Shown here: positions 23,418 to 33,131 of the stretch, piece after piece | Numbering within the stretch: position 1 is the stretch's first letter | Layout of the letters: every line of letters begins with the position of its first letter | Assembly: GCA_964386385.1 (NCBI GenBank) | Contig: CAYLRN010000013.1 | Location: 21,603 to 85,602 of the forward strand | Reading direction: 5' to 3' | From: RUG572 sp964386385 | GTDB lineage: Bacteria; Verrucomicrobiota; Kiritimatiellia; RFP12; UBA1067 | Length of the DNA: 64,000 bases | Made by a program: the position numbers and the translations under genes | The notes under the pieces: generated by a model | Told to the model about the DNA's origin: nothing | Database searches by the model: none | Seen by the model: the letters and a program-made list of their open reading frames with translations, nothing else

Positions 23418-25124
23418 ATGGCGGAAGCAGACAATTTCGACCCGTTGCTGGACCTCCTCCTCCAGAACGGAGTCCTTGAAGAAGAGGCCGTCGCGACAAT
23501 CCGCGAGGAGCAGCGCAACCAGGGCGGCAAGGCCGTACGCGACGTGATTGTGGACGGCGGATACGTCGACGAGGACACCCTTCTCGGCATGATGGCCGCA
23601 TACCAGGGATGCGAAGTCGTGAATCTCGAAAACATGGAGATTCCGGCCGAGACGCTTGACGCCATCCCCGCTTCCATCGCGCGAATGTACAACGTCCTCT
23701 GCGTGGGCGTGGACGACTCCTCCGTCACCCTCGCCACGTCCAGCCTCGTCGACCCGCGCGTCTCCGACGAGGTCTCCTTCGCGCTCTCGAAGGAAGTCCG
23801 CTTCGTCATGGCGCGGGCGAAGGACGTCAACGAGCGCATCTCACAGCACTACGGCGATGCCTCCGATTCCGTGGAGGACATGCTCAACGCCATCGGACAG
23901 GGCCTCGACGCCGACGAATCGCTGAAAAGCGACCCGAACGACGTCGCCGCCCTCGAGGGCGCCGCGAACAACAACGCCGTCGTCAAGTTCGTGAACATGA
24001 TCCTCTACCAGGGAGTCGTGGACCACGCGGCCGACATCCACATCGAACCCTTCGAGAAGGACTTCAAGATCCGCTACCGCGTCGACGGCGCGCTGTACGA
24101 GGTCAAGGCCCCAGACGTCTCGATGGCCCCGGCCATCATCTCCCGCGTCAAGATCATGGCCAACCTCAACATCGCCGAACGCCGCGTCCCGCAGGACGGA
24201 CGAATCGCGATCACCGTGGCCGGCCGCCCCGTAGACCTCCGCGTGAGTTGCCTCCCCACCTCGCACGGCGAATCAGTCGTGATGCGTATTCTCGACCAGA
24301 GCACGACGTCCCTCGACCTTGAGAACGTCGGACTTCCGGAAGACGTCTACGAGCAGATCACGATGGACATCGAGAAGCCAAACGGCATCATCGTCGTCAC
24401 CGGGCCTACCGGCTCCGGCAAGACGACGACGCTCTACTCCGTCCTGCGCCGCATCAACACGATCGACTCGAAGCTTCTCACCGCCGAGGAGCCTGTCGAA
24501 TACGACATGGAGGGCATCGTCCAGGTGCCGATCAACCATGAAGTCGGCAACGACTTCCCGAAAGTGCTCCGCGCCTTCCTGCGTCAGGACCCCGACATCA
24601 TCATGATCGGAGAAATCCGCGACCTCGAAACGGCGGAGATCGCCATTCAGGCAGCGCTTACCGGACACCTCGTCTTCTCCACCCTCCACACGAACGACGC
24701 CGCCGGCGCCGTGATGCGATTCGTGGACATGAACGTGGCCCCGTACATGGTGGCCTCCACGCTCGAAGCCGTCCTCGGCCAGCGACTGCTCCGCACCTGC
24801 TGCCGCGACTGCAAGGAGTCGTACGAGCCGGACAACGAGACCCTGGACCGCATCAACCTCACCCGCGACCAGATCGGCGGCCGCCCCTTCTACTTTGGCA
24901 AGGGCTGCAAGACCTGCAACGGCACGGGCTACAAGGGACGCAAGGCCATCTTCGAGTACCTACGCGTCACGAACCCGATCCGCGAACTCATAAACGCCCG
25001 CTCGCCCACGCTGATCATCCGCGAAAAGGCGCGGGAACTCGGAATGCGCACCATGCGCGAAGACGGCGTCCGCGCCATCCTCGACGGCTACACGACGGTC
25101 GACGAGGTCCTGCGCTACACATGA
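23418..25124 (+). CDS. Second GspE/PilB-type assembly ATPase
   Basis: 568 residues. Same architecture as the gene at 20606: an MshEN-like N-terminus, Walker A GPTGSGKTTT, Walker B IIMIGEIRDLET, and a zinc site CCRDCKESY ... CKTCNGTGYKGRK. The two paralogues differ enough to serve different pili or secretion machines, or to form a hetero-oligomer. The start codon follows the pilT stop without a gap, so expression is coupled. Tandem TTAAGTGG octamers begin three bases after the TGA. Confidence 0.92.
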   Translation: MAEADNFDPLLDLLLQNGVLEEEAVATIREEQRNQGGKAVRDVIVDGGYVDEDTLLGMMAAYQGCEVVNLENMEIPAETLDAIPASIARMYNVLCVGVDDSSVTLATSSLVDPRVSDEVSFALSKEVRFVMARAKDVNERISQHYGDASDSVEDMLNAIGQGLDADESLKSDPNDVAALEGAANNNAVVKFVNMILYQGVVDHAADIHIEPFEKDFKIRYRVDGALYEVKAPDVSMAPAIISRVKIMANLNIAERRVPQDGRIAITVAGRPVDLRVSCLPTSHGESVVMRILDQSTTSLDLENVGLPEDVYEQITMDIEKPNGIIVVTGPTGSGKTTTLYSVLRRINTIDSKLLTAEEPVEYDMEGIVQVPINHEVGNDFPKVLRAFLRQDPDIIMIGEIRDLETAEIAIQAALTGHLVFSTLHTNDAAGAVMRFVDMNVAPYMVASTLEAVLGQRLLRTCCRDCKESYEPDNETLDRINLTRDQIGGRPFYFGKGCKTCNGTGYKGRKAIFEYLRVTNPIRELINARSPTLIIREKARELGMRTMREDGVRAILDGYTTVDEVLRYT

Positions 25125-25126
25125 GA

Positions 25127-25158
25127 TTAAGTGGTTAAGTAGTTAAGTGATTAAGTTG
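25127..25158. repeat. Tandem octamers TTAAGTGG, four units
   Basis: Units TTAAGTGG, TTAAGTAG, TTAAGTGA and TTAAGTTG run head to tail from 25127, right after the pilB paralogue. The same unit recurs at 48234-48640. Confidence 0.9.
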
Positions 25159-25252
25159 GCGGGCGAGAGGGCGGACCGCGCATCGCTCGCCCTTGTCGTT
25201 CGCGACGAGGGCGAGTGTCTCTTCCGCAAGCTCCTTCGCGCCGGCCGCCGGG

Positions 25253-27502
25253 CTAGAGGACGACGCCGCGCGAAGACTCCTCGTCGTCCCACCACGACGG
25301 CTTCGACGTCGCGATCCGGGCGATGGCCTTCGTCGTCAGCTGGATGCCGCGCGCGGAGGCGCCGCGCAGCTCGACTGCGGGACGCATCTCCCCTGCGGCT
25401 TTTTCCGTCTCCTTCAGCGGCTCGAAGAGCATCTGGTGGATCTTCTGGTTCTTCGCGGGCTTGAACTTGACGTAGAGCTGCTGCGGACACCCTGGCGCAA
25501 GAAGCATTATCTTGCTTTTCTCCGGCGCGAGGCGGTAGTCCTTGTTGTTGATCATGCCGCCGAACGTGAAGCGCTTGACGTATGCGAAGCCGTAGAGCGG
25601 CTCCTCGTATACGCAGACGAACTCCCTGTCGCGGTCCTTCTCCGGATTGAAGAGATAGACCTCCAGGAGGTTCTTGTCGACGAAGATCTTGTCCGTGGGC
25701 GGAGACATCCTGTAGCGTCCGTCCTTCCACACGAACAGCAGGCGGTCAAGGGACGAACACTTGAAGAGCTCGTCGCCACCGCGAAGGCCGGAGCCGACGA
25801 AGTGGTTCTCCTTGTCGTAGCGGATCGTGAGCTCGCTTGCGGTAAGCTTGCGCACGTCGGCCTGCTTGAACGCGGCCGATGCGATCCTGGTGCAGCGGGG
25901 GTACTTCTTCGCGTACGTCTTGACGAGGGACCTGAGGTACTTCACCACGAACGCGCGGAGGTGGACGAGGTTGTCCTTCACCTGCGCCTCCTCGGCGAGG
26001 ACGTTCTCGATGTCCTTGCGGTTCTTGTCTATGTCGAAGCGGGAGATGCGGCGGATGGGAATCTTCAGAAGCCGCTCCACGTCCTCCTCGGTGACGTCGT
26101 GGCGCAGTTCGGCGCGGAACGGCTTGAAGCCGTCCATCACTGCGGTCTTGACGCCCTCCTCGGTCTTCTCCTCCTCGATGCGCTTGTAGATGCGCTCCTC
26201 GACGAAGATGCGGTCCAGGGTGCGCGCGTGGAAGAGGTCGTCGAGCTCGCCAAGGCGTATTTCCTGCTCGCGCTTCACTATGGCGAGAAGGCGCTCGACG
26301 TTCTTCTCCAGAATCTGGCGCACGGTCATCAGGCGCGGACGGCCGCCGTCGAGGACGATCGGGCGCGACGAAATGGACTTCTCGCACGACGTGAACGCAT
26401 AGAGGGCGGATATCGCCTTTTCCTGGGAGGCGCCGGCCTGGAGCTCGAGCTCTATCTGGACGGCGTCGGACGTGAGGTCGTGCAGTTTCCGGACGGGGAC
26501 CTTCTTCTTCCGCACGGCGTCTTCGATGGAGACGGAAATGGAGTCCGTCGTCTCGCCCCATGGGAGCTGGGTTATGACGAGCCGGTTCTTGTCGCGCGGC
26601 TCGATCACGGCGCGGACCTTGACCTTGCCAAGTCCGTCCTGGTATTCGCCCGCGTCCATCACGCCGCCAAGCTGGAAGTCGGGGAGGATTTCGTACGGCT
26701 TGCGCTGGATGATGGCTATTTCCGCCTCGAGGAGCTCGATGAAGTTGTGCGGAAGGATGGAGGTGGAAAGGCCGACGGCGATGCCGTCCGCGCCGAGCAT
26801 CAGCAGAAGCGGGACCTTCGCGGGGAGGTAGACGGGCTCCTGTCTCCGTCCATCGTAGTTCGGGACGAATTCGGTCGTCTTCTTGTTGAACAACTCCTTG
26901 CGGGCGAGTTCTGTGAGGCGGCATTCGATGTATCGCGTGGCGGCGTGCGGCATTCCCGTGTAGAGCGAACCGTAGTTTCCCTGCCCGTCGATCAGGTAGC
27001 CCTTGCCCTCGCCCCAGAGCTTGTTGGCGAGGACGACTATGGCGTCGCCGATGGAGGCGTCGCCGTGGGGGTGGTACTGCATCGCATGGCCGACGACGTT
27101 GGCCACCTTCGTGTACTTCCCGTCGTCCTTCTCCCAGAGCGAGTGCATGATGCGCCGCTGCACGGGCTTGAGGCCGTCCTCCACTGCGGGAATCGCGCGG
27201 TCGCAGATCACGTAGGCGGAGTAGTGGCGAAAGTTGAAGTCGTAGAGGTCGCGCATCGGGCCGTTTCCGGTCAGGCCGCCGCCGGGAAGAAACGGACGGG
27301 GAGAGGCCGCCGGCGCGGCGGCGGACGCGGACGCATCGTCGGACGCGGCTGCCGTAGCGGCGGCTGGTTCGTCCTTGGCATCCGCCTTTTCGGCGGCCGG
27401 GGCCGGCGCGAGAGCGTCTGCGAAGAGGTCGGGGTTGTCGAAAAGCCCCGGCGGTTCAGCGTTCGCGCCGGGCTTCTTTCTTCTGTCGTCGTTCTTGTTC
27501 AT
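25253..27502 (-). CDS. parC: DNA topoisomerase IV subunit A
   Basis: DNA cleavage-rejoining subunit of a type IIA topoisomerase, 749 residues. After a low-complexity N-terminal extension of about 75 residues rich in Ala and Asp comes the winged-helix/tower core: DGLKPVQRRIMHSLW, QYHPHGDASIGDAI, DGQGNYGS and the catalytic Tyr in AATRYIECRLT. The C-terminal pinwheel is divergent and lacks an obvious GyrA box, so ParC rather than GyrA is favoured. It lies 55 bases downstream of parE in the same operon. Confidence 0.9.
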   Translation of the reverse strand: MNKNDDRRKKPGANAEPPGLFDNPDLFADALAPAPAAEKADAKDEPAAATAAASDDASASAAAPAASPRPFLPGGGLTGNGPMRDLYDFNFRHYSAYVICDRAIPAVEDGLKPVQRRIMHSLWEKDDGKYTKVANVVGHAMQYHPHGDASIGDAIVVLANKLWGEGKGYLIDGQGNYGSLYTGMPHAATRYIECRLTELARKELFNKKTTEFVPNYDGRRQEPVYLPAKVPLLLMLGADGIAVGLSTSILPHNFIELLEAEIAIIQRKPYEILPDFQLGGVMDAGEYQDGLGKVKVRAVIEPRDKNRLVITQLPWGETTDSISVSIEDAVRKKKVPVRKLHDLTSDAVQIELELQAGASQEKAISALYAFTSCEKSISSRPIVLDGGRPRLMTVRQILEKNVERLLAIVKREQEIRLGELDDLFHARTLDRIFVEERIYKRIEEEKTEEGVKTAVMDGFKPFRAELRHDVTEEDVERLLKIPIRRISRFDIDKNRKDIENVLAEEAQVKDNLVHLRAFVVKYLRSLVKTYAKKYPRCTRIASAAFKQADVRKLTASELTIRYDKENHFVGSGLRGGDELFKCSSLDRLLFVWKDGRYRMSPPTDKIFVDKNLLEVYLFNPEKDRDREFVCVYEEPLYGFAYVKRFTFGGMINNKDYRLAPEKSKIMLLAPGCPQQLYVKFKPAKNQKIHQMLFEPLKETEKAAGEMRPAVELRGASARGIQLTTKAIARIATSKPSWWDDEESSRGVVL

Positions 27503-27557
27503 TCGTCTAGCGGATTTTCTTCAAGATGAAAGCGCAGGTTCAGGGTGAAAGCGCCGT

Positions 27558-29402
27558 TTAGAAGTCCTGGGAGTCGCACACCAGGTTCTCCATGATGTAG
27601 TCCCTGCGGTCGGGGGTGTTGGTTCCCATGTAGAACTTTATTGTCTTCTCGACGTCCACGTCCTCGGTGCACGTCACGGGAGTCAGGCGCATGTCAGGGC
27701 CGATGAACTCCTTGAACTCCCTGGCGTTCAGTTCGCCGAGTCCCTTGAAGCGCGTGATTTCGCAGCCCTTGCCGCATTTTTTGATGGCCGCCTCGCGTTC
27801 CTCGTCGGAGAAGCAGTAGAACTGGCTTTTCGCGTTTCGGACGCGGAAGAGCGGAGTCTCGAGGATGAACACGCGCTTGTCCACGATCAGCTGGCGGTAG
27901 AAGCGCATGAAGAACGTCGTGAGCAGCATTCGGATGTGGAGGCCGTCCACGTCGGCGTCCGTCGCGAAGATGATCTTGCCGTAGCGGAGATGCTCCAGTG
28001 TCTCGTCCACGTCGAGGGTCTTGATGAGGTTGAAGAACTCCTCGTTCTTGTAGAGGACGTCCTTGTTCAGCCCGCACGTGTTGAGGCACTTTCCGCGAAG
28101 GAAGAAGACGGCCTGGTTCATCGCGTCGCGCGCGTTGCCGAGGGTGCCGCCTGCGGAGCGTCCCTCCGTGAGGAAGATCATGGTCTGCTCGCCCTCGTGG
28201 AGGCCGGTCTTCTTGTCGATTCTGTCCAGCTTCAGGTGGTTCTTGCAGTCCTTGAGCTGGGGTACGCGGACGGAGACCGCCTGCGCGCGTTCGCGGGCCT
28301 GTTTCTTTATCGTGTTGAGCTGGCTGCGGAGCTTCGACGTCTCCTCGACCTTCTTCACCAGCTTGTCCGCCTCCCCGGGGAACTTGTGGAACAGCTCCTC
28401 GGCGCGCTTCTTCACCTCGGACACGAGTTCAGCGCGTATTTCCGGAGATCCGAGCTTCGTCTTCGCCTGTCCCTCGAAAACGGGGTCCTGGATGCGCACG
28501 GCCACTGCGCCGACGATTCCCTCGCGTATGTCGTCGCCGTCGAACTTCTTCTTGGCGAATTCGTTCAGGGCCTTCGTGAGGCCTTCCTTGAACGCGCTCA
28601 GGTGGGTGCCGCCCTCGGTGGTGTGCTGTCCGTTGACGAACGAGTAGTAGACTTCCGAGAACCTGTTGGTGTGCGTGAAGACGAACTCCAGCTGGCGGGA
28701 GCGGAAGTGGAACGGCTGGTAGAGCTTCTCGAACTGCGCCTCGTCGGCGATCAGGTCCAGAAGCCCCTCGTCGCTCACGATCTTCTGTCCGTTCAGGTCT
28801 ATCGAAAGGCCGGCGTTGAGGTAGGCGTACATCTTCAGGCGGCGCATCACGTGCTCTTCGCGGAAGCGGAACTTCTTGAAGATCGTGGCATCCGGCTGGA
28901 ACTCCACGCACGTGCCGCTGCGCTCGGAGGAGTCCTTGAGCTTCCCGCGCCTTTTGGACTTGAGTTCGCCCTTCTCGAAGAGAGCCTCGGAAAATTCGCC
29001 GTCGCGGACGGAACGCACGAAAAAGCGGTCCGACAGCGCGTTCACCGCCTTTGTCCCGACGCCGTTCATGCCCACGGAGAACTGGAAGCTCTCGGTGTTG
29101 AACTTGCCGCCGGTGTTCAGCTCGCTCACGCAGTCCACCACCTTGCCGAGCGGAATGCCGCGGCCGTAGTCGCGGACCCGGCAGGCGCCAGAATTCCAGT
29201 CCAGGGAGATCTCGACCTTCCGCCCATGGCCCATGATGAACTCGTCTATCGAGTTGTCGATGACCTCCTTCAGGAGGACGTATATGCCGTCGTCGTAGTC
29301 GCTTCCGTCGCCCGCCCGGCCAATGTACATGCCCAGCCGCAGACGGATGTGCTCCATCGCGCTCAGATGCTGAATGTTGGAATCGTCGTATTTAACCGCC
29401 AT
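27558..29402 (-). CDS. parE: DNA topoisomerase IV subunit B
   Basis: ATPase subunit, 614 residues. GHKL ATP-binding motifs: EVIDNSIDEF, RDYGRGIPLG and VGMNGVGTKAVNALS. TOPRIM domain: EGRSAGGTLGNARD and FATDADVDGLHIRMLL. EGRSAGG replaces the usual EGDSAGG, and GMNGVG replaces GLHGVG; both recall the Bacteroidetes/Chlamydia ParE type. The call of ParE over GyrB rests on that and on the adjacent parC. It starts at ATG 29402 behind a TATAAT promoter. Confidence 0.9.
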   Translation of the reverse strand: MAVKYDDSNIQHLSAMEHIRLRLGMYIGRAGDGSDYDDGIYVLLKEVIDNSIDEFIMGHGRKVEISLDWNSGACRVRDYGRGIPLGKVVDCVSELNTGGKFNTESFQFSVGMNGVGTKAVNALSDRFFVRSVRDGEFSEALFEKGELKSKRRGKLKDSSERSGTCVEFQPDATIFKKFRFREEHVMRRLKMYAYLNAGLSIDLNGQKIVSDEGLLDLIADEAQFEKLYQPFHFRSRQLEFVFTHTNRFSEVYYSFVNGQHTTEGGTHLSAFKEGLTKALNEFAKKKFDGDDIREGIVGAVAVRIQDPVFEGQAKTKLGSPEIRAELVSEVKKRAEELFHKFPGEADKLVKKVEETSKLRSQLNTIKKQARERAQAVSVRVPQLKDCKNHLKLDRIDKKTGLHEGEQTMIFLTEGRSAGGTLGNARDAMNQAVFFLRGKCLNTCGLNKDVLYKNEEFFNLIKTLDVDETLEHLRYGKIIFATDADVDGLHIRMLLTTFFMRFYRQLIVDKRVFILETPLFRVRNAKSQFYCFSDEEREAAIKKCGKGCEITRFKGLGELNAREFKEFIGPDMRLTPVTCTEDVDVEKTIKFYMGTNTPDRRDYIMENLVCDSQDF

Positions 29403-29436
29403 AGTCTTCCTAGGTTTCCCGAAAACAAGAGCGGTG

Positions 29437-29466
29437 ATTATACCACAAAAATGCGACGTCCGTCAC
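29437..29466 (-). promoter_or_regulatory. Promoter of parE-parC
   Basis: Minus-strand -35 GTGACG (29466-29461), 18-bp spacer, -10 TATAAT (29442-29437). Confidence 0.65.
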
Positions 29467-29581
29467 TTGACGATGACATGTCCAACTTGTCTGAAAAGTG
29501 CATCATATACTGGACCACTGCGGACAGACCCGAAAGGGCGCTGGAGGCAGGAGGCGAAAAGGAGGAATGACACATGCTTTT

Positions 29582-30805
29582 CTATGCTTCATAGTGAAAC
29601 ACCTGATAGTTTTCAACATTGCGTTTGTCAATCAGGACTTTCTCCGCACGCGCCCCACCGTCCGGCTGATGCCCCTGATGGAATGCCGACAGCAATTCTC
29701 CGCAATTGGCGCGATTGAGTTCCAAAATCATCATTCGTCGGAAATTGACTTTGTTCTTCATGCGCGAAGCGTAACTCAGGGGAGACTTCGCAGTTCCGTC
29801 GAGGCGCAAAAGGAACTCGTACCTGAATCTCGTCACCTCGTTCCCGCAATCCTTGTCCTTGACCGTTTCATGCTCATAGATCACGTACCAAAATCGGTCG
29901 CATCGGTCGATTGCATTCAAGACACTCTTCTTGTCATTGCCAGGTGATTCCTTCTTCGCAATGTCGCTTGCTTTCAAGTCTCCATAGAACTTGTGAAGCG
30001 GGAAAAGCAAATCAAAGTCCAAGTTGCCTTTCTTCTTGCTCTCGTTTCCTTGATAGACAATCGATGTCAGACGATGTCCAGAAAGAAATGTTGCGAACTT
30101 GAATTCGAGATACCAGCCAGGCCATTCCGTTTCACGCCATTTAGGCCATTTCCCCTGTTGCATTTCTTGAATTGCGGAATCGCCGTGAATCCAGCGAGCG
30201 AAGGGCATGGAACAGTTGAAATCGCGAAACGCATCGAAAAGAGCAGAGTCTGAAAGCGGTTTCGCCGTTCCTGAAAGATATTCGGAGAATGCATTGTGGC
30301 GGATTGTGGTAATTTGGTTGCCGTGCAAGTCGAACCGAGTGGCGATTCCATCCTTCATGGCTCGAAACAGGTCATTCACATAGACGAATGCCGAAGAATT
30401 ATGCATCTTCCGCTTCATATATGTAGTCGTGGCGAAATCAACAAAGACGATGTTGCCTTCGTAATGATATACGCCAAGAAAATGCACGTGATATTCTTGT
30501 TTTTCAAGTTCACTATAAACAGGCTTGAACCAAGATTTCAATTGGATACGCTTCTTGAAGATCGGATGGCTGCCGGTCCCTCCAAGGAATGTCACGGCGG
30601 CGGAAAGAACTGCATGCCTTTCAGTCGGGAATGTGCAGACAATGAATGGCCGCTCTTTTCCGTTTATGGTCACGGTCATCCGTTTGGCGATGCCACTCGG
30701 CAAGGCAGAAAGAATTGCCGCGTCAATTTTTGCGGGAGATAGCGGCTGGTCTCCGTCAACGACGATGTTGAGGCGTGAATCAATCTGCTCGCTTTTCTCA
30801 TTCAT
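29582..30805 (-). CDS. Putative type II restriction endonuclease, partner of the adjacent C5 methyltransferase
   Basis: 407 residues, no family recognised. A PD-(D/E)XK-like arrangement is possible at about residues 225-275: YLEFKFATF, GNLDFDLLFP and FYGDLKASDI, where Asp...Asp-x-Lys could be the metal site. The context supports restriction: its ATG at 30805 lies inside the end of the methyltransferase gene (8-bp overlap), the usual coupling of a type II pair. GC is clearly lower than in neighbouring housekeeping genes, suggesting transfer. Recognition site unknown. The frame is open further upstream, but those codons overlap the methyltransferase. Confidence 0.65.
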   Translation of the reverse strand: MNEKSEQIDSRLNIVVDGDQPLSPAKIDAAILSALPSGIAKRMTVTINGKERPFIVCTFPTERHAVLSAAVTFLGGTGSHPIFKKRIQLKSWFKPVYSELEKQEYHVHFLGVYHYEGNIVFVDFATTTYMKRKMHNSSAFVYVNDLFRAMKDGIATRFDLHGNQITTIRHNAFSEYLSGTAKPLSDSALFDAFRDFNCSMPFARWIHGDSAIQEMQQGKWPKWRETEWPGWYLEFKFATFLSGHRLTSIVYQGNESKKKGNLDFDLLFPLHKFYGDLKASDIAKKESPGNDKKSVLNAIDRCDRFWYVIYEHETVKDKDCGNEVTRFRYEFLLRLDGTAKSPLSYASRMKNKVNFRRMMILELNRANCGELLSAFHQGHQPDGGARAEKVLIDKRNVENYQVFHYEA

Positions 30806-32573
30806 AGGTGAATAGCCTCTTTGCACATTCCCTGATTACGGTCACGTTGACCGCGTTGCCGAATTGCTTATACGCCTGACGTTTGTTTGGGTTGGGGATG
30901 AATCGGTCGTCGAAGCTCTGCAACCTAGCCGCCTCTCTTACCGTCATTCGCCGTCTGTACTTGCCGATGATGGGGACTTGCACGATGGCGACGAGAGCGG
31001 GTGCGCAGTCTGGGCGCTTAATTCGCAATCCTGATGGGCGCATCTGCATAAATGCCTCCCATGCCGAAGACACCGATTCGCCGCATTGCCACTCCATCTT
31101 GCGCATGGTCGGGGTGAAGTGCCGAAGATGGTCGTGTCTTTCCAGCCAGTCGTCGATGAACTCACGGTTGTTCTTGTACAATTCGTTGTTCTTTCTGACA
31201 AACGTTCGCTTCCATTCCGGCATTTCGTCCGGGTCTGCGGGTGGCGGCGTGGTGAACCAGTCGAGCCAAATCGGGAAGCCAATCACCTTTTCCTTGATTC
31301 CATGATGGAACTCATCCCAGACTTCAATGGCCTCGGTCTCCTCCTTGGTCAGTTTATATGCAGGGTCATTGTTGTCCTTCTCGAGAATCGAGTCAAGGCA
31401 ACAGTCCTTTTTCTCTTTTGACTTGGGAAGGCAGATTGACAAGGGCATGGTTGCGTGCCTGGGGTCATAGACTCCGAGGACGACCACGCGTTCACGGAGT
31501 TGCGGAACGCCGAAATAATGGGGGCTGACAATCAGAGGCTCAGGCGTGAGACGATATCCCAAATTCACCAAGTGCGTATGGATGGTCTTCCACGTGTTGC
31601 CGTTGTCATGCGCAACAAGATTTCTGACATTTTCCAGAATGATGTACTTCGTGTGATGATATTTCAGTATTCGCTCAATGTCAAAGAAAAGCGTCCCCTT
31701 CGTTTCGTCCTCAAATCCCTCCTGTTTACCAGCCTTGGAAAACGGCTGGCAGGGGAAGCCTGCGCAGAGAACATCATGCACAGGAATCTCCCGCTCGCCA
31801 ATCTTCGTGATGTCTCCGTAAGGTTTGATACCATAATTCGCCTCGTAAGTCGTCTGCGCATCTTTGTCCAATTCCGATGCAAAGACACACGTGCCGCCGA
31901 GTTCATGCATCGCCAAATGGAATCCGCCAATTCCGGCAAAAAGATCGATAAAGGTGAATCTTCCACTTTTTGGAGAGGGAAATGGAATGTCGGGTTTCAA
32001 TGTCGCGCAATTTGGCAAATCCCAAAATGACATCTGTACCGCCGCCTCGCAGACGCGCAGTTGTGCGGGGGGGAGTTTTGTGACGATTTCCGGCAGACGC
32101 TTCGCCAGGTCGGGAGCATGGCGATCGGGCGATTCGAGGTACGCCTTGAGCAGCCTACGCACCTTGGGCGCGGTCGCGAAGTCCGCCGTGCGGACGATGA
32201 CGTGCGCGGCGTCTTCGGGGACGTCGCCCGCGTGCGGATACTTGAACGCGGTCTTGAAGAGGAGGTACTTCTCGCCGTGCGCCTTGCCCCTGGCGGGGTA
32301 GCCGTACTCGTCGACCAGCTCCTGCCGCGTCTTGATGCCGACGAACGACGCCGTGTAGTTCCTCCGTTCCTTCGTGCCGTTGAACAGCCACAGTTCCGTG
32401 ATTTTCGCCGCGTCGTCCGCGCCGATCTTGTCGTCATCTGAAATCGGGTAGTTGTACCATCCCCGCCACTTCGTCAGCTGGTCGCCCTTGTACGTACCGA
32501 CGAGGACGATGCGTTCCTTCGCTTCGTTCTTTTCGGACGGCGTAGTGCGGTTCTTTGCCTTGAGATGCTTCAT
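30798..32573 (-). CDS. DNA (cytosine-5-)-methyltransferase with unusual N-terminal domain
   Basis: 591 residues. The C-terminal 390 are a standard C5 methylase: motif I FIDLFAGIGGFH, catalytic motif IV GFPCQPFS, motif VI ILENVRNL, motif VIII QLRERVVVLG and motif X QFGNAVNV. The first 200 residues (RIVLVGTYKGDQLTKWRGWY ... AQLRVCEAAVQMSFWDLP) are not part of that fold and I do not recognise them. Base composition changes inside the gene near 32045: the 5' part is GC-rich like the chromosome, the methylase part clearly poorer. This suggests a fusion of different origins. It forms an operon with the endonuclease. Confidence 0.93.
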   Translation of the reverse strand: MKHLKAKNRTTPSEKNEAKERIVLVGTYKGDQLTKWRGWYNYPISDDDKIGADDAAKITELWLFNGTKERRNYTASFVGIKTRQELVDEYGYPARGKAHGEKYLLFKTAFKYPHAGDVPEDAAHVIVRTADFATAPKVRRLLKAYLESPDRHAPDLAKRLPEIVTKLPPAQLRVCEAAVQMSFWDLPNCATLKPDIPFPSPKSGRFTFIDLFAGIGGFHLAMHELGGTCVFASELDKDAQTTYEANYGIKPYGDITKIGEREIPVHDVLCAGFPCQPFSKAGKQEGFEDETKGTLFFDIERILKYHHTKYIILENVRNLVAHDNGNTWKTIHTHLVNLGYRLTPEPLIVSPHYFGVPQLRERVVVLGVYDPRHATMPLSICLPKSKEKKDCCLDSILEKDNNDPAYKLTKEETEAIEVWDEFHHGIKEKVIGFPIWLDWFTTPPPADPDEMPEWKRTFVRKNNELYKNNREFIDDWLERHDHLRHFTPTMRKMEWQCGESVSSAWEAFMQMRPSGLRIKRPDCAPALVAIVQVPIIGKYRRRMTVREAARLQSFDDRFIPNPNKRQAYKQFGNAVNVTVIRECAKRLFTYE

Positions 32574-32574
32574 T

Positions 32575-32990
32575 TCATTTGATTGTTATCTTAGCCGCAA
32601 AGTGAAGCCTGAAGGCAAGGAGATAGTCCCCCATGCCGCCGGTAGGGTCGTTGAACGAATCAAGAATGCCTTGCCATTCCGCAGAGCTGGACTCTACGGA
32701 TGACGCGAATGTACGCAGAAGTTCCGCTATTTCATTCGGAACGGTCGCGATTGAGACAGGGCAGTTCATTGATTACAATCGTGTTGGATTGGGCGAAATC
32801 GTAGTATGCCCTATTGAGGACGATGGCGCTCATGCTGTCGTCAGGTTCGTCGGGATGGGACATGTACTGCATTCCATCGGGCAGGGGAATCGAGGGAGAA
32901 GGCGGTTCGCAAATCAACGACCTCGCCATCGACCGTGTTGATTCCCAGTCTATTCAAGTAGTTCTTGACCTGCATGACAGTTAATTTCAT
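32575..32990 (-). pseudogene. Decayed gene of unknown function upstream of the methyltransferase
   Basis: Protein-like segments occur in successive frames: MKLTVMQVKNYLNRLGI from ATG 32990 (GGGAG just upstream), then NTVDGEVVDLRTAFS, then MSAIVLNRAYYDFAQSN, then NEIAELLRTFASSVESSSAE. At least two frameshifts would be needed to join them. No family recognised; it could also be chance open frames. Confidence 0.3.
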
Positions 32991-33131
32991 AGTCTCCCAA
33001 AAATGAGAACATGGGTATGTTACATCTTTTCCGAAACTCTGTCAACGGCGTGTCGCCGTCTGCTGGGACTGCTGGAGAATGTAAGCATGGTGTTCGTCTT
33101 TTGACGTCACAATTTGTGACATCATCGGCTC

